A stretch of DNA of 12,228 nucleotides, taken from Baffinella frigidus. Taxonomy: Eukaryota; Cryptophyceae; Cryptomonadales; Baffinellaceae. A program made the translations under genes and the position numbers. The stretch is taken from contig MU646849.1 in NCBI GenBank assembly GCA_026770585.1, positions 218,689-230,916 on the forward strand. The letters run 5' to 3'. How positions within the stretch are numbered: the stretch's first letter is position 1; the number at the start of each line of letters is the position of its first letter. The notes under the pieces were generated by a model. The model was not told the origin of the DNA, searched no databases, and was given only the letters and a program-made list of their open reading frames with translations. Shown one piece after another: positions 6,501 to 11,700 of the stretch.

Positions 6501-8194
6501 TTACAGCGTTTGAGATTACTGAATTTATTAAAGAGGTTTCGCCGTTATTGCCTAACCCGTGCCATTACCAGACTATGATCGGTCCATGTTATACCCCGCT
6601 CAGTCTGTCTCCGAGGGATAGATAAGCGTTGTGGTTACGGGTGACTTCGGTAACTGCAAACCACGAGACAGTTGCAGTGTTTGAGATCAGCGTTGGGGTT
6701 TCGGGTGTGGGGCCTAGATGCGGGGTTTGGGGGTCGCGAAGCGCGCTTCAGGGAACCATTCGCGGTTCGCGAGGGTTCCCGCGCTCGGCACGTACTCCGG
6801 AAGATGCGTTTTGGGTCTAGGGTTTAGGGGTTGGGATTAGGGTTTCAGGTGTAGGGTGTGTGGTGTAGAGTTTGGGTTTTGGGGTGTGGGGTGTCGGTTT
6901 GGGGTATAGGGTGTAGTTTAGGGTGTAGGGTGCGGGGTTTAGGTATTAGGGGTTCAGTTGCAGAGTTTAGGCCACACAGTGGGCTGCAAAAGGATTTCGT
7001 AAACAACCCGTAGGTGAATAATCCATACGACCTTACGGTAGGCCATCCGTAGCGACACAAGGTTGTTCCTACGGATATCCTAACCAATTCTTGGTGGCTG
7101 AGCCAGCAAGAATCCCTTGGTAGTCCGCTGGGTGGGTGAGGAGCGAGACCTCGTCTGCGAGGCCGTGCGCCGCGCCCCCATCCCCCGCCATCGCGTCTGG
7201 CACCTGCGTTGTCGTTTGGGTTTTGGGTTTTGGGTTTTGGGATTTGGGGGTTGGGTTTTGGGTTTTGGGTTTTGGTTTTTGGGGGTTGGGGTCTGGGGTT
7301 TGGGTTTTGGGGTTTGTGTTTCGGGTTTTGGGGTTCGGGGTGTGGGGCTTGTTTTTTGGGGGTGGGCACCCCCTTCCATCGCATCTTGCACCTGATCGCC
7401 TCGTTTATTGTTTATGATTTAGGATATTATTTATTATTTAAGCCTGCGACCCCGGAGGAAAAAAGTCAACTAGGTTCAAATTGCCCAAACTCCAAGGCCC
7501 CCGAAAACTCATTATTTAGGGCCGTCGTTCATTTCTTCTTGCTGTGCAAGAAGAAATATGTGAAGAAGAAATATGCAGAACACCATTGTACATGGCAGGA
7601 CATTGTACCGTGTACCATATCTGCCTCTTCCTGGTTGCGTCAGGTTATCAGACGCGGCCGTTGTCACAATTTCAATACACGACGTCTTCAGGTCCTTTCC
7701 GTGGAGACTGAGCTCCAATCTAAACTCAGACGTGCCCCTACCACAGCCCTCACAGTAGGAGCAAATCGCCTGTGTTAATGCCCTTGATTTGAACCACAGA
7801 TTGCCGGATTCCGACGAGCTCCAGTTCAAATCCAGGGCCTCGAAACAGAGGGTTTGCTCCCTCTGAAGGGCTGGTGGTGGCCCGCCTCGATGTTTGTACA
7901 AGGCTGGCCCATAGATGTGGCCAGGTTCTGTTTGAGGGGGTTGCGTGAGGGTTGAGCGCTGCCAGACGTGCCGCGGAAGGGAGCCTCTGACAGCAGAAGG
8001 ACACCCTCTGCGGGTCTGGAACGCGCTCAATCCTCTGCAACCAGCGAGCGGCAGTGCAAGGAACAGGAAGGGGTTTCCCACCACGAGAGATTTTCGCAAT
8101 GGCCGGGGAACCGCACCGCGGGGAGGATGTCGTCCCCTGTGCATCCCGAGGCGGCCGCCAGGATGAGCACCGCCCAGATGGCGGTTCGCGACAT
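61..8194 (-). CDS. Secreted alpha-L-fucosidase, GH29 family (multi-exon, 3' end outside window)
   Basis: This gene would hydrolyse alpha-L-fucosyl residues from glycans at the cell surface, outside the cell or in an acidic vacuole. I join exons 8194-8117, 7203-7150, 6073-5971, 5311-5214, 4610-4546, 4007-3920, 2402-2341, 1389-1344, 1098-998 and 103-61. All nine introns are GT-AG and phases match at every junction. The product so far is about 246 residues: signal peptide 1-18, [14 protein letters not shown] around 60-73, GEWVLQN around 81, AKHHDGF around 128-134, the [14 protein letters not shown] block, [10 protein letters not shown], then GIWLDGWWDKP around 227-236. From family knowledge, the Asp of I-W-L-D-G-W (near 230) is the catalytic nucleophile, and the HWG and HHDG histidines plus the Glu-Trp pair line the fucose site. 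The acid/base Glu and the C-terminal beta-sandwich should lie left of position 1. Every intron is full of heptamer repeats, foldbacks and broken exon copies. Confidence 0.88.
253..400. mobile_element. MITE-like foldback, 148 bp, 18-bp perfect terminal inverted repeats
   Basis: The ends CTACGCTAGACCTGAGTG and its exact reverse complement (383-400) bound a 112-bp AT-richer core that has no ORF. Inner bases partly pair (GCAATC near each end). It lies in fucosidase intron 9. No transposase and no clear target-site duplication were seen. Confidence 0.8.
427..490. repeat. (TTTAGGG)n telomere-like array
   Basis: Tandem TTTAGGG with one TTCAAGG variant. Internal, so interstitial rather than a chromosome end. 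Confidence 0.9.
500..540 (-). pseudogene. Broken copy of fucosidase exon 9 (internal deletion)
   Basis: It reads [12 protein letters not shown]. The bases run from CAGCTG directly into TCCGGA..GCGGG, missing the stretch that encodes EEILTEY. The frame and the nucleophile Asp are lost. Confidence 0.7.
558..622. repeat. C-rich telomere-like repeats (CCCTAAA/CCCCAAT)
   Basis: Opposite polarity to most arrays in this gene: C-rich on the plus strand, hence G-rich in the fucosidase transcript. Confidence 0.85.
655..897 (-). pseudogene. Second copy of fucosidase exon 9, split by a foldback element
   Basis: The 5' part (STWYMHRL, 897-872) and the 3' part ([21 protein letters not shown], 725-665) are separated by the inverted-repeat element 726-871. 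The 3' part keeps the nucleophile Asp (VWLDSW) and a GT at the donor position (AGCTG|GTCGCC), but I saw no acceptor reconstituting the missing N-terminal half. Confidence 0.75.
726..871. mobile_element. MITE-like foldback with 31-bp imperfect terminal inverted repeats
   Basis: 726-756 pairs with 841-871 at 26 of 31 bases, ends CCGGG...CCCGG. The core is AT-rich with further self-complementarity (GCCCTAA/TTAGGGC). It interrupts an exon 9 copy between YMHR and QLTEIL. Confidence 0.75.
998..1098 (-). CDS. Fucosidase exon 9: catalytic nucleophile exon (I-W-L-D-G-W)
   Basis: It reads [20 protein letters not shown] then [13 protein letters not shown]. The Asp in IWLDG aligns with the GH29 nucleophile, and the helix before it (QLEEILTEY) is the usual QLREL(L)TNY-type segment. 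The acceptor is CCAACAG|GAGAAA and the donor GGCTG|GTCTCC (phase 2). Two damaged copies follow downstream at 897-655 and near 540-500. Confidence 0.92.
1124..1330. repeat. Degenerate TTTAGGG/TTGGGGT array
   Basis: Mixed heptamers in fucosidase intron 8, G-rich on plus; no gene seen. Confidence 0.8.
1344..1389 (-). CDS. Fucosidase exon 8: D-Y-Y-P-R-G
   Basis: It reads (P)[15 protein letters not shown], continuing SHP from exon 7. The DYYPRG segment after the DW motif is typical of one branch of GH29. The acceptor is CTCCAG|GGATTA and the donor GAG|GTGAAC. It is a 46-nt micro-exon between TTTGGGG and TTTAGGG arrays. No second copy was seen. Confidence 0.85.
1397..1470. repeat. (TTTGGGG)n heptamer array
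   Basis: Seven or so uniform TTTGGGG units, then mixed TTTAGGG, directly upstream (in transcription) of exon 8. Confidence 0.9.
1610..1646 (-). pseudogene. 3'-part copy of fucosidase exon 7
   Basis: It reads [12 protein letters not shown], with D of the DW motif replaced by V. Its missing 5' side (GGLKLFG) lies in the arms of the adjacent 1650-1816 inverted repeat. Confidence 0.7.
1650..1816. mobile_element. Foldback with 40-bp perfect arms carrying an exon 7 fragment
   Basis: 1650-1689 and 1777-1816 are exact reverse complements. Each arm contains GGGGGGCTGAAGCTGTTTGG, the coding bases for GGLKLF of exon 7. The 87-bp centre holds a 20-bp perfect palindrome at 1703-1722. Heptamer polarity flips across it, G-rich on the left and C-rich on the right. 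Confidence 0.85.
1820..2395. repeat. Two direct copies of a ~290-bp block containing exon 7
   Basis: Roughly 1820-2095 and 2110-2390 share order and sequence: CAACCCTACACTATAAACC, a TTTCGGG/TTCCGGG heptamer stretch, then exon 7 in reverse. The offset is about 290-295 bp. The right-hand copy holds the functional exon 7; the left-hand copy lost the donor GT. Confidence 0.85.
2032..2098 (-). pseudogene. Near-complete copy of fucosidase exon 7 without donor or acceptor
   Basis: It reads [21 protein letters not shown]. The ACR-encoding start is absent, and the donor position reads CCTACG instead of a GT. Confidence 0.8.
2341..2402 (-). CDS. Fucosidase exon 7: Y-Y-S-P-L-D-W
   Basis: It reads [20 protein letters not shown] plus CC, matching the GH29 strand in which Tyr-Tyr-Ser precedes Asp-Trp. 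The acceptor is CTGCAG|GCGTGC and the donor CACCC|GTGCGC (phase 2). Among the related copies this one alone has acceptor, full reading frame and GT donor. The otherwise similar copy ending near 2035 has CCTACG where the donor GT should be. Confidence 0.9.
2507..2534. repeat. 28-bp perfect palindrome
   Basis: AACATTTGGGAGCA meets its exact reverse complement with no spacer, abutting the 5'-part copy of exon 7. Confidence 0.9.
2532..2555 (-). pseudogene. 5'-part copy of fucosidase exon 7
   Basis: Acceptor CTGCAG|ACG followed by TCRAGGLN, then lost in a perfect palindrome (2507-2534). Confidence 0.75.
2683..2712 (-). pseudogene. 5'-part copy of fucosidase exon 7
   Basis: Acceptor TTGGCAG|GCG then [11 protein letters not shown] and a TAG stop. 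It precedes the complete exon in transcription order. Confidence 0.8.
2743..2950. mobile_element. Long foldback element, arms of about 85 bp
   Basis: The left side (TTTTGCCGTG ... ACGGCCTGAA ... TTGCCTAGGACC ... CCGAG) pairs over about 85 bases with the right side (CTCGGTCTGCGG ... GGTCCTAGGCAA ... TTCAGGCCGT ... CACGGCAAAA). It carries CCTAGG-containing motifs shared with 4377-4480 and 11799-11916. No ORF. Confidence 0.8.
3060..3590. repeat. (TTGAGGG)n minisatellite, ~530 bp
   Basis: About 70 heptamers, largely TTGAGGG with regularly recurring TTTATGG units that form a higher-order pattern. It fills much of fucosidase intron 6. Long reading frames across it are repeat artefacts. Confidence 0.95.
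3594..3653 (-). pseudogene. 3'-part copy of fucosidase exon 6
   Basis: It reads [20 protein letters not shown]. The [10 protein letters not shown] start is gone, and the LAE|GT donor is replaced by CTCAGATCC. Confidence 0.8.
3656..3799. mobile_element. MITE-like foldback, 144 bp, AT-rich
   Basis: The ends TCTCATATGGAAACACTTAT and their reverse complement begin arms of about 55 bp (imperfect inside). The AT-rich sequence contrasts with its surroundings. It abuts the broken exon 6 copy. No transposase. Confidence 0.85.
3869..3908. mobile_element. 40-bp AAGTTGAC foldback, copy 1
   Basis: AAGTTGAC...GTCAACTT ends with a GTACCAC-containing centre. Similarity to copy 3 extends left to about 3830 and right to AATAGT at 3916, immediately before the fucosidase exon 6 donor. 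Confidence 0.8.
3920..4007 (-). CDS. Fucosidase exon 6: N-V-V-D / R-D-I-L block
   Basis: Joined to exon 5 it gives [20 protein letters not shown] followed by [13 protein letters not shown], the expected GH29 continuation. The acceptor is CACCAG|GTTCGG and the donor GCTGAG|GTACTA (phase 0). The start was extended left of the WNVVDG block because the phase-2 junction with exon 5 regenerates the Gly-Phe of HHDGF. An AAGTTGAC foldback begins a few bases past the donor. Confidence 0.9.
4020..4165. repeat. Degenerate G-rich heptamers
   Basis: TTGGGGGT/TTAGGGG-type units in fucosidase intron 5; nothing else recognised. Confidence 0.75.
4252..4292 (-). pseudogene. 3'-part copy of fucosidase exon 5
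   Basis: It reads [13 protein letters not shown] with the GG|GT donor retained (K to E at the AKHHDG Lys). The 5' part of the exon is missing. Confidence 0.85.
4329..4368. mobile_element. 40-bp AAGTTGAC foldback, copy 2 (reverse orientation)
   Basis: Same length and ends as 3869-3908, inverted relative to it. It lies just upstream, in transcription, of the broken exon 5 copy. Confidence 0.8.
4377..4480. mobile_element. Foldback, 104 bp, 16-bp terminal repeats
   Basis: TATCCCTCAAGTGGCG pairs with 4465-4480 (15/16). The interior CCTAGG/GGTCCTAGGGCCCTAC motifs resemble those of 11799-11916. Confidence 0.7.
4546..4610 (-). CDS. Fucosidase exon 5: A-K-H-H-D-G motif
   Basis: It reads [20 protein letters not shown] then D and GG. 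This is the most conserved GH29 signature, with two active-site histidines. The acceptor is CTGGCAG|TGGGTG and the donor GATGG|GTCGCC (phase 2). The join to exon 4 gives NASE-WVALA, exactly the family pattern. Upstream 5'-part copies lie near 5106, 4902 and 4753; a downstream 3'-part copy lies at 4292-4252. Confidence 0.92.
4720..5106 (-). pseudogene. Three 5'-part copies of fucosidase exon 5
   Basis: In transcription order: 5106-5074 ([11 protein letters not shown] then stop, acceptor GTAG kept), 4902-4873 (WVELAAGMK then stop, acceptor lost), 4753-4720 ([14 protein letters not shown]). All stop or diverge before HHDG and precede the complete exon. GAGCACCACA-like scraps recur near 4820-4837. 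Confidence 0.75.
5214..5311 (-). CDS. Fucosidase exon 4: G-E-W segment
   Basis: After the phase-1 join it reads [19 protein letters not shown], then [13 protein letters not shown]. This matches the GH29 block in which a Glu-Trp pair contacts the sugar and a Y-x-x-L-A-x-x-F-x-P stretch follows. The acceptor is GAGCAG|GGCGGG and the donor GAG|GTCCCG. I saw no broken copies of this exon. Confidence 0.9.
5395..5515. repeat. C-rich telomere-like repeats in fucosidase intron 3
   Basis: CCCTAAA/CCCTTCAA-type units on plus, opposite to most arrays of this gene. Polarity returns to G-rich beyond the foldback at 5507-5634. Confidence 0.8.
5507..5634. mobile_element. Near-perfect foldback with partial internal direct repeat
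   Basis: 5507-5550 pairs with 5591-5634 at 43 of 44 bases. The loop holds a second direct copy of the TGAACCGTTTCTGGCCCTAG segment (5531 and 5561), so the right arm can pair with either. Confidence 0.85.
5637..5788 (-). pseudogene. Two 3'-part copies of fucosidase exon 3
   Basis: 5788-5722 reads [20 protein letters not shown] and 5690-5637 reads [11 protein letters not shown]. Both retain the HWG side but lack the LPEYVPSAG start, and both follow the complete exon. Confidence 0.85.
5900..5970 (-). repeat. Intron 3 5' end, shared with intron 2
   Basis: Starting at the donor GT (5970), GTCGGGCC...CAGCGGGCTACCAAGGCATT continues toward GGTTGGGATAT. It parallels 7149-7065, which also starts at a donor GT. 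Confidence 0.7.
5971..6073 (-). CDS. Fucosidase exon 3: F-I-H-W-G motif (only complete copy of its family)
   Basis: The translation contains [17 protein letters not shown], then [17 protein letters not shown], the hallmark start of the GH29 barrel. The His of HWG is a substrate-binding residue in the family. The acceptor is GCGCAG|CTG and the donor CTCG|GTCGGG (phase 1). Five broken copies surround it: three 5'-part copies upstream (6803, 6482, 6323) and two 3'-part copies downstream (5788, 5690). Only this copy joins the two halves. Confidence 0.9.
6108..6190. repeat. (TGTATGG)n heptamer array
   Basis: About ten tandem GTGTATG units between two copies of the exon 3 family. Confidence 0.9.
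6250..6803 (-). pseudogene. Three 5'-part copies of fucosidase exon 3
   Basis: 6803-6731 ([22 protein letters not shown], here given as LPEYVPSAG plus [13 protein letters not shown]; acceptor AG mutated), 6482-6437 ([15 protein letters not shown]) and 6323-6250 ([20 protein letters not shown]). All are open in frame but stop matching before FIHWG and run into heptamers. The last two keep CAG acceptors. Confidence 0.85.
6479..6688. repeat. Duplicated acceptor-side block, ~40 bp
   Basis: 6479-6516 and 6650-6688 match closely (GGTAACTGCA..CCACGA.A.AGTT.CAG.GTTTGAGAT). In transcript sense this is the tract and CAG acceptor before exon 3 copies, so intron-end sequence was copied with the exon edge. 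Confidence 0.8.
6836..6960. repeat. Degenerate G-rich heptamers in fucosidase intron 2
   Basis: TTTAGGG/TGTAGGG/TTTGGGG mixtures; no gene seen. 6985-7090 is non-repetitive intron with weak self-complementarity. Confidence 0.7.
7065..7149 (-). repeat. Intron 2 5' end, shared with intron 3
   Basis: GTCTCGCTCC...CAGCGGACTACCAAGGGATT continues to GGTTAGGATAT, starting exactly at the exon 2 donor. See 5900-5970. Confidence 0.7.
7150..7203 (-). CDS. Fucosidase exon 2: N-terminal linker
   Basis: This exon has 18 codons, [18 protein letters not shown], and is GC-rich within heptamer repeats. The acceptor is AACGCAG|GTGCCA and the donor GAG|GTCTCG, phase 0 on both sides. It has no recognisable domain and would join the signal peptide to the catalytic fold. 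A 5'-only copy at 7391-7362 supports its being a true exon edge, because broken copies elsewhere in the gene also begin at acceptors. Confidence 0.55.
7212..7350. repeat. (TTTTGGG)n heptamer array
   Basis: TTTTGGG and TTTGGGG variants just upstream (in transcription) of exon 2. Confidence 0.9.
7362..7391 (-). pseudogene. 5'-part copy of fucosidase exon 2
   Basis: Acceptor GATCAG|GTG then [11 protein letters not shown], paralleling [13 protein letters not shown], and then lost in repeats. Confidence 0.65.
7395..8116 (-). other. Fucosidase intron 1, non-repetitive part
   Basis: About 720 bases without heptamers. I see no convincing exon. A 12-bp hairpin (7531-7542 with 7546-7557) and a small one near 7843-7866 are the only structures noted. 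Long frames on either strand here look like GC-driven chance frames. Confidence 0.5.
8117..8194 (-). CDS. Fucosidase exon 1: start codon and signal peptide
   Basis: This exon has 26 codons beginning [18 protein letters not shown]. It shows a basic n-region, a hydrophobic core and a small-residue cleavage site, the layout expected of a secretory signal. The ATG at 8194 is chosen because it opens this signal and precedes the rest of the gene on the same strand. The donor is GCG|GTGCGG (phase 0) at 8116. Reading through gives [12 protein letters not shown], so a later donor cannot be excluded. Linking this exon to the GH29 body is inference from position, phase and the expectation that algal fucosidases are secreted. 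Confidence 0.7.
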
Positions 8195-8486
8195 CTTCAG
8201 GTTGATTTGACCACCACGCCAGAGGGCTCCAGATAAAACCGATTCCTTATCTGGCGTAGTTGACTTAAGAATTCAGGTAATTCCCCCTGAAAGTGGATGT
8301 TTCCAGCCCTCTGGCGTGGCATGGTCAAATCCTTTTTAGATCGGCGAGGACTGGAGGGGAGACGTCGTCAACGAGAGAGCACGGCGCGCAGAGGGCGGCT
8401 CTTGACCTTGTGCCCCTGCACCACGTCGTAGTGCAGCCCGACAGCCCTGCGAACGAGTCACCAACGACGACCCCCAGCTTCCGCCA
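8195..8486. promoter_or_regulatory. Divergent 5' region of both genes
   Basis: 292 bases separate the two ATGs and must contain both 5' UTRs and core promoters unless further non-coding exons exist. I saw no clear TATA box. The foldback at 8204-8331 occupies almost half of it. Confidence 0.5.
8204..8331. mobile_element. Foldback in the shared 5' region
   Basis: GATTTGACCACCACGCCAGAGGGCT pairs with 8305-8331 (one 2-base gap). Inside, CCAGATAA/TTATCTGG forms a second stem. It sits between the two divergent start codons. Confidence 0.8.
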
Positions 8487-8773
8487 ATGGCGACCAACCA
8501 AAAGGGGGCCTGGCTTGTCTCGGCGGCCTCTACGAACCGGCTCGAGATCGACCCGGACCTGCTGGAGGACGGGAAGGACATGGCCACGTGTCCTGTGTGC
8601 CACTTGGTGCTGGATGAGCCGACCTCTGGCTGTCCCGAAGGGCACACGCTCTGTCGCCCATGTTACGACACTGAGCTCTCTCGTCGGAAAGTTTGTCCGG
8701 TATGCGCTCACGCCACGGACGAGAGCAAGCTGGTGCGGTGCCGACCGTTCGAAAATCTCATCGGGCAACTCAG
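8487..8773 (+). CDS. RING-TRAF gene exon 1: RING finger
   Basis: 95 codons plus AG. The eight RING ligands are C35, C38, C49, H53, C56, C59, C70 and C73, followed by RCRPFENLIGQL, the usual post-RING helix. Donor CTCAG|GTGGAA. Confidence 0.9.
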
Positions 8774-11700
8774 GTGGAACCCCGCCCCACACTGTTCGGC
8801 CCTTGCATTCCAGCAAGGCATCAGGACCCACCACGCCGAGTGACGACACACGCCCTTGTTGAACCTCCCGCCCTCTGCAGGCTACGGTGCAGGCACGGGC
8901 TGGAAGCAGGTGGGGGAGGGGGGGAGGGCGGGGCGGCTCCGCGGGCCAAGCGCGCCAAGCAGGACCCGGATGCCAAGCCGGACCCGGAGGCCACTCCCAT
9001 GCCGGATGTGGACGAGGAAGGGGCGCAGCGGTGCAGCTGGACTGGGAGGTATGGCAAACCCCCTCCGGCACGCTTGGGGGATCCGCTCACCACTGATCTT
9101 TCACACCTTTTTAGTAGTGTAGGGTGCCGGGAAGTGTGTAGGGGGAAAGGGGTCGACGCCGGTATCAGATTGCCTACCCGCCGTGTGTGTGTGTGTGTGT
9201 GTGTGGATGAAGGCAGTTCCCTTCTCGCTGGCTCGCGCGCCTGCTCTTACAGGGGTTTGGGGTTTAGGGTTACCCTAAACCCCAAACCCTAAACCCTGCA
9301 CCCTAAACCCTGAACCCTGAACCCTAAACCCTAAACCCTATACCCTGAACCCTAAACCCTAAACCCTAAACCCTAACCTGAACCCTAAACACTAAACACT
9401 AAACACTAAACACTAAACACTAAACCCTAAACCCTAAACCCCAAACCCTAAACCCTAAACCCTAAACCGCAGGGTATGCCAGCTCGCCGGGCACCTCGCC
9501 GAGAGCTGCGGGTTTGAGCCTGTGGCGTGCCCGAACGCGGTGGCGGGCTGCAAGGAGTCGGTGCTGCGCAAGGACGCAGCGCGCCACGCGTCGGAGACGT
9601 GCGAGTACCGCAAAAACCGCTGCGCGCACTGCGCCAACCCGTTCGAAGCTCGGGCGCTGGCGGCACACGAGGCGAGCTGCCCAGAGGCTCAGATTCCATG
9701 CCCCAACGCGGGATGCGTCGTGACGGTCGCGAGGAGCAGCATGGGGGAGCACCGGGGGGGCTGCGGGCGAGAGGCGGTGGGGTGTCCGTGCCCTGGGTGC
9801 GAGGAGCGAATGGCGCGCGCGGAGGTGGATCAGCACGTGGCGGCGTCGGGGGCGGTGCACCTGCGGCGCGCGTGGGGGAGGGCGGCCCAGATGGAGGACA
9901 AGGTGGCGGAGCAGGCGAAAGTGATCGCAGTGCTACAGCAGAAGGTGGCCGCACAAGACGTGACGAACGGCATGCTGCAGCGGCGCGCGGAGGCGGTGAC
10001 GCGCGTGTTCACCTGGAGCACCAACAGCGCGTGGACCACGCAGAACTCTCCCCCGTACACCTTCACGGACGGGCTGCGGGGGCGCTGCTACAGCAGGTTC
10101 AGGGTTCAGGGTTCAGGGTTCAGGGTTCAGGATTCAGGGTTGAGGGTTTAGATTTGAGGGGGCGCTGCTACAGCAGGTTCGACTTCGTGCGAAACGACCT
10201 CGACAAGCTTTTGCCTCAACCCTAAACCCTAAACCTCAAACCATACACCCTAAATCATAAACCACAACCCATAAACGATAAACCACAAACCATAAACCAT
10301 ACACCATACACCGTAAACCAGACACCCCAAACCATAAACCCTAAACCATAAACCATAAACCGTAAACCATAAACCATACACCCTACACCTTAAATCACAA
10401 ACCATACACCATACATCATAAACCATAATCCATACATCATACACCATAAACCATAAACCATAAACCATAAACCATACACAATACACCATACACCATACAC
10501 CATACACCATACACCATAAAACATACACCCAAAACCATGCACCATAAACCATAAAACATGAACCATAAACCATAAACCCTAAACCCTAAACCTTAAACCC
10601 GAAACCCGAAAGCAGCAAAAACAAAGCCGCGGGGATCGCGGGCGGCGACTGTTGGATGGGCTTCATCCTGGAAGAGGGGTATCAAGCCCTAAACCTGAAA
10701 GAATTTTAAATGTGGGGTTGTTAAATTTAGTACCAGTCACGGGCAGGCTTGGTCACGTATCTAACAGATTTCTGTCAGATACGTGACCAAACGCCCCTAT
10801 TCGTGTGAAAATTACTACACGCCTCTTTTTGTTCTTCACTTGTAAAAGAATGCCTGTTTTAAAATAGTCCCACTTCCAGCCGGGGGGCCCGCGGGCGGCG
10901 ACTGTTGGATGGGCTTGATCCTTGAGGAGGGGTATGCATGACCACGCCGGGCTGGAGGGGGGGGGGGGGTATTCAAAAGTCAAAATTTTCAGGGAAAACT
11001 GTATGTAAAAGTCAATTTTTGAAAGAAAACGGCTCCAAGAACGAGGAAACGGCTCCAAGAACGAGGATGGAATACCCCCACGTGTGGGTAGAAATACAGT
11101 GGGTCCCCGTAGTTTTTACGTCGTTGTATTTAGTACCAGGAATAGGCCTAAGATCCCACATAAGACGCGTCATGGCCCGGGTGAAGTGACTGTTGGATGG
11201 GCTTCATCCTCGAGGAGAGGTATGAAGCCCTCAACCCGAAACCCTGCACCCGAAACACGAAACACGAAACACGAAACACGAAACACGAAACACGAAACAC
11301 GAAACCCGAACCCCTAAACCCGAAATCCGAAACCCAAACCCCGACCCCCTAAACCCAAACCCCTAAACTTGAAACCCGAACCCCGAAACCAGGCCGTCCC
11401 CCTGCACGATGCACTTCCAGTGCTCCATCCTGGACAAGGACGAAAAGGTCCCCCCTCTCCATCAAACGCTCATTCGGTTTCAGCAATTTGGGGCGCCCGG
11501 GCTCTTTTCACTCCAAAGTTGACGGGGTTGTACCACACACCCAGGATGTCAACTTAAGAATAGTCCGGGGACGAAAAGGTCTTCCCCCACGCACCCTTCG
11601 GGGTGGTTCCGGGCTGCTACACCCCTCTCGTCTCGCCCCACTCTCCTCCTGGCGTGAAGCGGTCGTGTTTGTCGATTTATTAAACCTCGCCCCCCCCCCC

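Noticed and set aside
7115-7149. HPADYQG continuation of exon 2 as coding
   Set aside because: It recurs right after the exon 3 donor and exon 3 needs a phase-0 partner, so it is read as the shared 5' end of introns 2 and 3.
6845-7417. Long frames on both strands (PKPQTPNPK / GFWVLGFG)
   Set aside because: Artefact of TTTTGGG heptamers; only 7203-7150 within this span looks like exon.
7512-8144. 210-codon minus-strand frame in intron 1
   Set aside because: Wrong frame relative to the signal-peptide exon; no domain seen and composition like chance GC-rich frame.
8325-9071. 248-codon minus-strand frame opposite the RING exon
   Set aside because: Shadow of the plus-strand coding exons in GC-rich DNA.
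9448-9954. Minus-strand Pro/Arg-rich frame
   Set aside because: Shadow of the TRAF zinc-finger exon on the other strand, which has conserved Cys/His spacing.
10250-10573. Minus-strand frame reading VYGLWFMVYG repeats
   Set aside because: Artefact of the CCATAAA/CCATACA heptamer array.
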